Source: JBFFXF01 sp041569895 (lineage in GTDB: Bacteria > Planctomycetota > UBA8108 > JACQVS01). From it: DNA of 7,806 nucleotides. Under the pieces are notes generated by a model that was not told the DNA's origin, ran no database searches, and saw nothing but the letters and a program-made list of their open reading frames with translations. Shown piece by piece: positions 1 to 5,142 of this stretch. The translations under genes were made by a program, and so were the position numbers. How positions within the stretch are numbered: position 1 is the stretch's first letter; each line of letters opens with the position of its first letter. The DNA lies in NCBI GenBank assembly GCA_041569895.1, contig JBFFXF010000323.1, forward strand, positions 1 to 7,806, written 5' to 3'.

Positions 1-115
1 CAGGGGCCGGGTGCGCGAGCTGTTCGACGTCGAGCTCGAGCTCGAGGTCGTGATGCCCGAGCAGGGTCACGCCGGCGCCGGCGGACCGCCCCGGAGAACG
101 ATCGCGGCCCAGTAG
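1..115 (+). CDS. murB: C-terminal end of a probable MurB (UDP-N-acetylenolpyruvoylglucosamine reductase)
   Basis: Only the last 37 codons (reading from base 2, TAG stop at 113-115) are present. They read RGRVRELFDVELELEVVMPE followed by a Gly/Pro/Arg-rich tail. The pattern V-R-x-x-F-x-V-x-L-x-x-E-V is how MurB proteins usually end (helix, then the 'GVxLExEV' strand). MurB makes UDP-MurNAc in the cytoplasm by NADPH-dependent reduction of the enolpyruvyl group. The call is supported by the next gene, an FtsQ-like protein, because murB and ftsQ sit near each other in division and cell-wall (dcw) clusters. The extra residues after the E-V strand are not typical. The fragment is short, so the family call rests on one motif plus context; no catalytic residue is visible here. 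Confidence 0.5.
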   Translation, partial: RGRVRELFDVELELEVVMPEQGHAGAGGPPRRTIAAQ

Positions 116-135
116 CAGACGCGGACGGCATGATC

Positions 136-226
136 ACGACGAGGACGAAAACGCAGATTCCACAGAACCGCAGCGCGGCCGAAGGACGACGAGGACGGGA
201 ACGCAGATTGCGCAGATTACGCAGAT
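136..226. repeat. Imperfect 24-bp direct repeat plus 9-bp triplicate in the murB-ftsQ gap
   Basis: Bases 136-159 and 186-209 match at 22 of 24 positions (mismatches at 148-149 versus 198-199), exactly 50 bp apart. The second copy runs into three 9-bp units at 201-209, 210-218 and 219-227, ACGCAGATT / GCGCAGATT / ACGCAGATG, with one difference in each of the second and third. The 69-codon open frame across this area (130-339) is low-complexity Arg-rich sequence made by the repeats and is not a credible gene. The 220-bp gap 116-335 otherwise holds only TCGGA-type repeats. No clear promoter was seen. Confidence 0.8.
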
Positions 227-241
227 GGTGTCTGGTCGTCC

Positions 242-302
242 TCGGAAATCGGATCTCGGACCTCGGAGTCGGGCCTCGGAATCGGAATCGGAGTCGGAAT
301 CG
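242..302. repeat. CGGAAT/TCGGA hexamer-like repeat; left arm of an inverted pair around ftsQ
   Basis: From 242 to 302 the sequence is a run of TCGG-containing units of 6 to 9 bp. It becomes a near-regular hexamer (CGGAAT) from 277 to 302. Bases 276-302 are the reverse complement of 1464-1490 at 26 of 27 positions. A short palindrome, CCCGG-T-CCGGG, follows at 306-316. The arm lies immediately upstream of the ftsQ-like start codon at 336. Confidence 0.85.
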
Positions 303-335
303 ATCCCCGGTCCGGGTCCTTCTACGCGACGCTGA

Positions 336-1307
336 ATGATGGCCAGGCAGCAGCAACGTTCGACTCGCGGCAACGGCGGCTCGAAAGAGCCCGCGGTGAC
401 GCGCTCGCCCTGGGACCCGCGCGTCGCCGTGCTCCCGCGCGTGGTCCTCTTCGTCCTCGTCACCGTGGTGATCTGGGGGTCGTCCGAGATCCGCGAGCGG
501 GTCGAGCGCCAGCCGCGATTCCGGCTCGGCACGTGGACGCTCGAGTTCGGAGAGTTCCCGTCGTGGGTGTCGCCCACCATTCGCGCCGAGATCGAGGAGG
601 TGCGCGACCGCGTGCTGCTCCGGGACGTCACCGTCTTCGATCGGGGCGTCCTGGCGTCCGTGCGCGAGCAACTGCTCGCCAATCCGTGGATCGACAGCGT
701 CGCCTCGATCGGTCTGCGCTATCCCGGCATCGACGACAACGGCGCGGCACGGTCCGGGGGACTGATGGCGGAGCTCGTCCTGCGCCGTCCGATCGCCTCG
801 GTCGACTGGGCCGCCCGGCTCTACTTGACCGACGCCGCCGGTCGACGACTCGGCGCGCCGATCGAGACGGTGGCGCACCGTCCGGGGGTGCCGGTCATCG
901 TCGGCGCCGTGCCAGCCATGGGCGCCTCGCCGCCGCCGCCCGGCAGCCAGTGGAAGCGACGCGACCTGCTCGAGGGGCTCGCGGTCGCACGCGAGCTCTT
1001 CAACGCCGGCCTGACGCCGCACATCGATGAGATCGACGTCCGCAACGTCGGCAGCGCGCACCCGCTCGACCCCGAGATCATGCTCCACGTCAGGCGCTAC
1101 CCGCCGCTCGCCTGGGGCCGCTCGCCGATCTCCCGCGGCGCGCGTGTCCTCCCCACCGAGGAGAAGATCGAGAACCTCCTGCGCATCCTCGCGTGCGACC
1201 CGCGCCGCTTCGAGCGCTTCACGTTGATCCGACTCTTCGCCGCGAATCTCGCGAGCGATCGGGTCATTGCGCCGGCGGAGTCGGTCCCCCCGGACGACGC
1301 GAATTAA
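336..1307 (+). CDS. ftsQ: FtsQ-like cell division protein (POTRA domain, single membrane anchor)
   Basis: A 323-residue protein with FtsQ topology. A short basic cytoplasmic N-terminus (residues 1-30) is followed by one hydrophobic helix (about 31-48) and an extracytoplasmic part. Residues about 62-152 resemble a POTRA domain: a helix, then an L-L-x-N-P-W-I-D-S-V segment at 113-122 and an L-R-Y-P turn at 127-130, matching the 'PWV..a.v.R.WP' signature of FtsQ. Then come LRRPIASVDW (149-158) and a LxDAAGRRL stretch, as in the FtsQ beta domain. Residues about 240-300 contain HIDEIDVRN and WGRSP (W260). FtsQ links membrane division proteins to septal wall synthesis. The start is one of two adjacent ATG codons (336 or 339); no good ribosome binding site precedes either. 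A probable murB end lies upstream, but neither ddl nor ftsA/ftsZ adjoins it. Divergence makes the exact name less certain than the POTRA/FtsQ class. Confidence 0.62.
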   Translation: MMARQQQRSTRGNGGSKEPAVTRSPWDPRVAVLPRVVLFVLVTVVIWGSSEIRERVERQPRFRLGTWTLEFGEFPSWVSPTIRAEIEEVRDRVLLRDVTVFDRGVLASVREQLLANPWIDSVASIGLRYPGIDDNGAARSGGLMAELVLRRPIASVDWAARLYLTDAAGRRLGAPIETVAHRPGVPVIVGAVPAMGASPPPPGSQWKRRDLLEGLAVARELFNAGLTPHIDEIDVRNVGSAHPLDPEIMLHVRRYPPLAWGRSPISRGARVLPTEEKIENLLRILACDPRRFERFTLIRLFAANLASDRVIAPAESVPPDDAN

Positions 1308-1312
1308 CGATC

Positions 1313-1378
1313 GTCCCCGGTCCCGTCCCCGGTCCCGTCCCCGGTCCCGTCCCCGGTCCCGTGCCCGTGCCCGTGCCC
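1313..1378. repeat. Tandem repeat: four perfect 12-bp units then three perfect 6-bp units
   Basis: Starting 5 bp after the ftsQ-like stop codon, GTCCCCGGTCCC is repeated perfectly four times (1313-1360). Three perfect copies of GTGCCC follow (1361-1378). The 12-bp unit is itself two related hexamers, so the whole tract keeps a 6-bp period for 66 bp. A shorter match, CCCCGGTCC, occurs on the other side of ftsQ at 305-313. Translated on the + strand it gives a Pro-Arg-Ser-Arg repeat that is in frame with the next gene, but the homologous protein begins later, at 1540. Confidence 0.95.
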
Positions 1379-1438
1379 GAAAACGAACGCAGTCGCTCCC
1401 GTGGTCGACGTCGGGGCCGAGTGAGGCGGTGCGGGTCC

Positions 1439-1459
1439 GAGACCGGAGACCGAAGACCG
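1439..1459. repeat. Three 7-bp tandem units (GAGACCG)
   Basis: GAGACCG, GAGACCG and AAGACCG lie end to end, with one difference in the third copy. They run directly into the ATTCCG hexamer tract. They form a third short-period family in the same 232-bp gap (1308-1539). Confidence 0.8.
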
Positions 1460-1518
1460 ATTCCGATTCCGACTCGGATTCCGATTCCGATGACCGAGAA
1501 CCGATTCCGACTCCGACC
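1460..1518. repeat. GATTCC hexamer repeat; right arm of the inverted pair around ftsQ
   Basis: Hexamer-like ATTCCG/GACTCGG units fill this stretch. Bases 1464-1490 are the reverse complement of 276-302 with a single mismatch (1476). Read on the + strand in the frame of the next gene, the tract encodes an Asp-Ser repeat, which could mislead a gene caller into extending that gene upstream. No promoter could be picked out of the gap before the start at 1540. Confidence 0.88.
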
Positions 1519-1539
1519 CAGACTGCGTATCATCCACGC

Positions 1540-2328
1540 ATGTCCCTCATCACCCTGCTGACCGACTTCGGCACCCGGGATCCCTTCGTCGGGGTGATGA
1601 AGGGCGTCATCGCCGGGATTGCTCCCGGGGTGCCCGTGGTCGATATCACGCACGAGGTGCCGCCTCAGGACCTGCGGCGGGCCGGGGTGTGCTGGCTTCA
1701 GGCGGTGCCCTATTTTCCGGAGGGGACGGTGCACGTTGCCGTGGTGGATCCGGGGGTCGGCAGCTCGCGCGCCATCATCGCGGCGCGGGGTCGCGGGGCG
1801 GTGTTCCTGGCTCCCGACAACGGGCTGCTGGGGTACGTCCTGCGCGCCGACGAGATCGTCGAGGCCGTGCGCGTCGAGGAGCGTCGATACTTCCTGCCAT
1901 CGGTGAGCTCGACCTTTCACGGTCGTGACATCTTCGCGCCGGTCGCGGCGCGGCTCGCGAGCGGGCTCGAGGTCGACGCGCTCGGCCCGCCCGCCGAGGA
2001 GATCCGTCTCGAGGAGGTGCCGCGTCCGGTGCGGACGCCGGCGGAGGGCGTCGGAGGGGCGACCATCGCCGGCGAGGTTCTCGATATCGATCGTTTCGGG
2101 AACGTGCTGACGAACATCCGGCTCGAGGCCGGCGACCGCGTGCGCAACGTCCGGGCCGGCGGCGTCGATCTCGGAGCGACACGCGGATGCTATGCCGAGG
2201 TGCCCCGAGGGTCGGCGCTGGCGATCGTCGGGTCGAGCGGGTTCATCGAGGTCGCCGTGCGCGAGGGGCGCGCCGATCGCGAGCTCGGGATCGACCGCGG
2301 TGCGCCGGTCACGGCCGTCCTGGAGTGA
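1540..2328 (+). CDS. S-adenosyl-L-methionine hydroxide adenosyltransferase (DUF62 family)
   Basis: A 262-residue protein of normal length for the family. Members characterised elsewhere cleave SAM with water to adenosine and L-methionine; relatives use chloride or fluoride. It begins with MSLITLLTDFGTRDPFVGVM, the family's usual N-terminus. It continues with DITHEVPPQD (35-44), VVDPGVGSSR (68-77), LAPDNGLL (90-97), STFHGRDIFAP (124-134) and a later DRFGNVLTNI segment in the C-terminal barrel. Asp70, Arg77 and His127 match the Asp-Arg-His triad described for the SAM hydrolase type. ATG 1540 was chosen because homology begins exactly there. The open frame extends 91 codons upstream, but only through tandem repeats. 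No Shine-Dalgarno sequence is visible. A GC hairpin follows the stop directly. The neighbours do not suggest a pathway; recycling or limiting SAM is the likely role by family. The family call is firm; the exact nucleophile is inferred. Confidence 0.93.
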   Translation: MSLITLLTDFGTRDPFVGVMKGVIAGIAPGVPVVDITHEVPPQDLRRAGVCWLQAVPYFPEGTVHVAVVDPGVGSSRAIIAARGRGAVFLAPDNGLLGYVLRADEIVEAVRVEERRYFLPSVSSTFHGRDIFAPVAARLASGLEVDALGPPAEEIRLEEVPRPVRTPAEGVGGATIAGEVLDIDRFGNVLTNIRLEAGDRVRNVRAGGVDLGATRGCYAEVPRGSALAIVGSSGFIEVAVREGRADRELGIDRGAPVTAVLE

Positions 2329-2342
2329 CCCCCGGACGGGGG
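2329..2342 (+). terminator. GC hairpin abutting the SAM hydrolase stop codon
   Basis: CCCCCG-GA-CGGGGG is a perfect 6-bp stem starting on the base after the TGA (or a 5-bp stem with a GGAC loop). No T-run follows, so it is not a classical intrinsic terminator. It could protect the mRNA end or act as a weak terminator. Confidence 0.4.
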
Positions 2343-2451
2343 GAATGAGGTTCAGGACGCGTGGCGGTCGACCCGATAGATTACAGGGCACAGTCTCGGT
2401 GCATCGCGCCAGTTACGCGCTGCGCATGGCGCACTGCGCAAGGAGAGCGTC

Positions 2452-2676
2452 GTGAGCGAGGACCGGTACAAGCTGTTCGGCGAGGTGGCTCTCGAGGAGC
2501 GCTTCGTGACGCCCGAGCAGCTTCTCGAGGCACTGACCGCGCAGGCCAAGGACCGCGCCGAGGGTCGTCCCGAGCGACTGCTCGGCCAGATCCTCCTCGA
2601 GCTCGGCTACCTGACCGAGGTGCAGATCCTCAAGGTGCTCGACGTCCTCTACCCCGCCAAGGAAGAGGTGGAATGA
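2452..2676 (+). CDS. Small MshEN / GspE-N-like domain protein
   Basis: A 74-residue, single-domain protein without signal peptide or membrane helix. Its two helical halves are KLFGEVALEERFVTPEQLLEAL (about 7-28) with a following Gln, and RLLGQILLELGYLTEVQILKVL. This is the 'LGxxLxxxGxIxxxxLxxAL..Q......LGxxLxxxGxI' pattern of the N-terminal domain of type II secretion/type IV pilus ATPases, a domain that binds cyclic di-GMP in MshE. The Arg that opens the first MshEN motif is replaced (Leu-Phe-Gly here), and the linker between halves is slightly long, so nucleotide binding is uncertain. No ATPase domain is attached. The GTG start is supported by AGGAG at 2441-2445, 6 bp upstream. It is separated from the preceding gene by 123 bp and from the following gene by 130 bp. 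An adaptor or regulatory role is a guess. Confidence 0.65.
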   Translation: MSEDRYKLFGEVALEERFVTPEQLLEALTAQAKDRAEGRPERLLGQILLELGYLTEVQILKVLDVLYPAKEEVE

Positions 2677-2684
2677 CCCCGACG

Positions 2685-2703
2685 CGGGCCTTAAGATGGC
2701 CCG
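2685..2703 (+). terminator. Hairpin 8 bp after the MshEN-like gene
   Basis: CGGGCC, a 7-base TTAAGAT loop, then GGCCCG: a perfect 6-bp stem. There is no T-tract. An upstream in-frame ATG of the next gene (2696) falls inside this hairpin, which argues against that ATG being the true start. Confidence 0.4.
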
Positions 2704-2806
2704 AGTCCGGCGGCGCCTGCCGCTGATCCGCCAGCCGATCCGTCCGGAGATCGATCACGGCGTGGTCGGCGCGTCACGTTGGGCGACGCGAGAGAGAGGG
2801 TCCCCC

Positions 2807-4852
2807 GTGTCCTTGGCGTTCCAGTGTGACAGTTGCGGCGCGACGATTCCCGCGGACGATGTGCGCACGGGGAAGGCGCTCGTCGTCAAGGGTCGGCACT
2901 ACTGCCCGAGCTGCAAGGGACCGATCGTCGCGTTCCTGAAGCAGAAGCGCGCCCAGGGCGGCGGAGCCGCTCCGGCTCCGACGGCGTCGAAGGCGCAGCC
3001 GGCGCCGCGACCGGGTCCTCCCGGCCAGGCGCCGTCGAAAGCTCCAGCGAAGCGGCCGGCGCCGGCGAAAACCGGGCCGAGACCGACCGCGCCGCGACCC
3101 GCATCGCCCGAGGACAGCACGGCGCGCGCCCGCGAGAAGCTGCTGCTGCGGCGAGCGGGTTCACGCGAGGGCGCGAAGCGCCCGGCCGCGCCGGCGAGAC
3201 CCGCGCCGAAGGCCCCGGGCGCGCGTCGACCCGTCGGGGGCGCGGCGCGTGGCGCGCCCGGCGCGAGAACGGCGCGGAGCGGGCGCATCGCGCCACGGCA
3301 CGGGCACACGTCACCCCGTGGCGCGCGACTCGAGCGGCGCCGGGGACGCGCGGCTCGATCCGGCGAGCTTCCGGATGAGCCGCCCTCGAGGACGGGGCTG
3401 ATCATCGGCGTGTCGCTCGGCGCCACCGCGGTGGCGATCGGTGCGGTGGTCTTCGTCTTCGTCTTCGGCGACGGCGCGCCGCCCGAGACGCCTTCCGATC
3501 CGCAGCCGACGGTCGCCTCCTCCGTCGAGACGCAGCCCGCCGACGCGACGGCCGGCGCGCAGCCCGCCCAGCCGTCCGACGGCGATGGCGGGGCCGCGGC
3601 GAGTCAGACCGAGGAGCAGGCCCTCGAGGAGAGGCAACGGAAGTTGGTCGGCGATCTGCGCGATCGCTTCGCCGCGCTGCGGGACGACCCGGACGCGCTC
3701 ATCGACTTCCAGACGGAGCTCTACCTCGTCCAGCGCGGCCGCGGACTGCTGCCGACCGTGCTCAGCCAGCTCTCCGAGCTCGCGTCCGAGGTCGAGAGCC
3801 GCAAGAACGAGCTCGCGCGCAAGGTCTTCGAGGAGACCCTGACGCAGAGCGCAAAGCTCCAGGACGAGAAGAGCTACGGTCAGGCTCACGAGCTCTGGCG
3901 CGTGCCGCCGCGAGTCATCGAGCAGAGCGGCTTCCTGACCCGGTGGCACGAGGAGGAGCGGCGCGCGGAGTCGTACGCCGAGAAGGCGCGGCTCTGGGAC
4001 AAGCTGGTCGCCAAGGCGAACAAGTACCTCGCGCAGGGCGACAGGGACATCGCCATCGCCATCCTCGAGGAGAACGTTCCCGAGAGCTTCGAGGCGGAGT
4101 ACGAGCGCATCTGGAACGAGCGCGAGGAGTTCGTGCGCGAGATCCGTCTCAAGGAGGCGGAACGCATCCGTCTCGAGTCGGAGATCCAGCGAAAGGCGCG
4201 CGAGGCGCGCATCGCGGCCATCCGCGCCGAGCGCAACAAGGAGCGCCAGGAGAAGTGGGAGAACCTCCTCGACCTCTACCCGTGGGTGCCGCTCCTCTCC
4301 GAGGGAGGCGACCTCGAGAACTGGTTCATGACGGTCGACAGCATCATCGAGCAGGGTGTCGACCCGTTTCCGTGGAAGAACACGCGCGTCGGCGACGAGC
4401 AGGTCCTCAGCGCGGACGCGCGCGACCGCGAGGGGGAGGGCGAGGTCTACATCGGCATAAACGGCAACCGCTGGCTCGACTGGGCGCTCGAGTTCGAGGT
4501 CCAGGTCCTCGAGGGCCGGCTGCTCCTCGAGCCGCGGAACACCGTGCAGGCGTTCTTCGGCGCGATGCGCGTCCAGCTCTCGGCCGAGGAGCCGCTCGTC
4601 TTCGAGGCGGCGGACCACAGCAACTGGACGCAGGTGCGGCTCGAGGTGCGCGGCAATCTGGTGCGCCTGATCGAGAACGGCGAGATCAAGAAGGAGCACT
4701 ACACCGACCACGACCGGGGCGGCTTTCGTTTCGTCCTGCCGCACGGCGGCGTCTGCCAGATCAAGGGGATCCGCATCAAGTGGGTGAGCACGCTCGATCC
4801 GGGTGAGGAGGGCACCTCGGAGTTCACCGACGAGGACCTCGACGACTGGTGA
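2807..4852 (+). CDS. Membrane-anchored protein: zinc ribbon, basic linker, TM helix, helical region, DUF1080-like domain
   Basis: A 681-residue protein of unknown function. Residues 1-40 form a zinc ribbon with C7-x2-C10 and C33-x2-C36. Residues about 45-195 are a Pro/Ala/Arg/Gly-rich low-complexity linker, strongly basic. One hydrophobic helix spans 197-220. A short Pro/Ala/acidic spacer is followed by a long charged helical region (about 269-484), possibly coiled coil with TPR-like pieces. Residues about 485-675 resemble the DUF1080 / 3-keto-disaccharide hydrolase fold. They start WVPLLSEGGDLENW and end with VRLIENGEIKKEH and GGVCQIKGIRIKWVS, as in 'xxNGxxV...fxNIrIK'. The tail is acidic. 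The basic linker predicts zinc ribbon and linker inside, helical and DUF1080 parts outside. GTG 2807 is chosen over ATG 2696 because a purine-rich GAGAGAGGG (2792-2800) lies 6 bp upstream and the zinc ribbon begins right after it. No catalytic residues could be assigned. Confidence 0.75.
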   Translation: MSLAFQCDSCGATIPADDVRTGKALVVKGRHYCPSCKGPIVAFLKQKRAQGGGAAPAPTASKAQPAPRPGPPGQAPSKAPAKRPAPAKTGPRPTAPRPASPEDSTARAREKLLLRRAGSREGAKRPAAPARPAPKAPGARRPVGGAARGAPGARTARSGRIAPRHGHTSPRGARLERRRGRAARSGELPDEPPSRTGLIIGVSLGATAVAIGAVVFVFVFGDGAPPETPSDPQPTVASSVETQPADATAGAQPAQPSDGDGGAAASQTEEQALEERQRKLVGDLRDRFAALRDDPDALIDFQTELYLVQRGRGLLPTVLSQLSELASEVESRKNELARKVFEETLTQSAKLQDEKSYGQAHELWRVPPRVIEQSGFLTRWHEEERRAESYAEKARLWDKLVAKANKYLAQGDRDIAIAILEENVPESFEAEYERIWNEREEFVREIRLKEAERIRLESEIQRKAREARIAAIRAERNKERQEKWENLLDLYPWVPLLSEGGDLENWFMTVDSIIEQGVDPFPWKNTRVGDEQVLSADARDREGEGEVYIGINGNRWLDWALEFEVQVLEGRLLLEPRNTVQAFFGAMRVQLSAEEPLVFEAADHSNWTQVRLEVRGNLVRLIENGEIKKEHYTDHDRGGFRFVLPHGGVCQIKGIRIKWVSTLDPGEEGTSEFTDEDLDDW

Positions 4853-4867
4853 CCCGCGGCGCGCGGG
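4853..4867 (+). terminator. GC hairpin abutting the stop of the DUF1080-like gene
   Basis: CCCGCG-GCG-CGCGGG is a perfect 6-bp stem with a 3-base loop, beginning on the base after TGA. A second overlapping pairing (GGGC 4865-4868 with GCCC further on) is possible. There is no T-tract. It opens the 290-bp gap before the chaperonin operon. Confidence 0.4.
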
Positions 4868-4881
4868 CTCGCGGCGCCCGC

Positions 4882-4925
4882 CTGCCAGAGTGGCCGGCCT
4901 CCCCGCTCCCCTGCCACAGTGGCAG
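4882..4925. promoter_or_regulatory. Candidate operator: palindrome CTGCCACAGTGGCAG and a degenerate upstream copy
   Basis: Bases 4911-4925 are a perfect palindrome, two 7-bp arms around one A. Bases 4882-4896 (CTGCCAGAGTGGCCG) match it at 13 of 15 positions, 29 bp away, close to three helical turns. They lie 217-261 bp upstream of groEL1, where a heat-shock repressor site would be expected. No CIRCE element (TTAGCACTC-N9-GAGTGCTAA) was found here. The site could also serve the 3' side of the preceding gene, so the assignment to groEL1 control is inference. Confidence 0.4.
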
Positions 4926-5021
4926 CCGCACGAGCCGCCGCGGCCACCCTGCCGTTTCCCTTAAACTCCCACGACATTGACTCTTGGGCGAGGCCTGTCC
5001 GGCGTGTTCCGGGCCGGGGGA

Positions 5022-5060
5022 TCGTGGTATCGTGTTTGCACCTGGGGCGGCTGACCACGA
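5022..5060 (+). promoter_or_regulatory. Possible extended -10 and leader inverted repeat upstream of groEL1
   Basis: TGGTATCGT at 5025-5033 resembles an extended -10 element (TGn-TATCGT), but no convincing -35 sits 16-18 bp upstream. TTGACT at 4977-4982 is too far from it. TCGTGGT (5022-5028) and ACCACGA (5054-5060) are a perfect 7-bp inverted repeat with a 25-base loop. The promoter assignment is weak. Confidence 0.2.
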
Positions 5061-5142
5061 GGTCCCACACTGTCACCGGGACGGAGCTTTCGGGATGCGT
5101 CCGTGAGGGGGCGTTCCGGAGAAAGCGGAGGAAAACACTCAG

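Noticed and set aside
136..318. CRISPR array
   Set aside because: Repeat units are short, adjacent or irregular, with no unique spacers of constant size and no cas genes.
130..339. A 69-codon + strand open frame between murB and ftsQ
   Set aside because: Its sequence is an Arg-rich product of the tandem repeats and it has no ribosome binding site or homology.
2351..2382. Promoter (TTCAGG ... TAGATT) for the MshEN-like gene
   Set aside because: The spacer is 20 bp and both boxes are weak matches.
2696..2806. ATG 2696 as start of the zinc-ribbon protein
   Set aside because: The ATG is inside a hairpin and the added 37 residues look unlike a domain; GTG 2807 has a good ribosome binding site and leads straight into the zinc ribbon.
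3311..4744. A 477-codon open frame on the minus strand
   Set aside because: It lies antisense to the zinc-ribbon/DUF1080 protein, is Leu/Glu/Val/Arg low-complexity without recognisable motifs, and is expected from GC-rich codon use on the other strand.
4868..5142. CIRCE operator or sigma-32 promoter for groEL1
   Set aside because: No TTAGCACTC/GAGTGCTAA pair and no CTTGAA with CCCCAT-type -10 at proper spacing were found.
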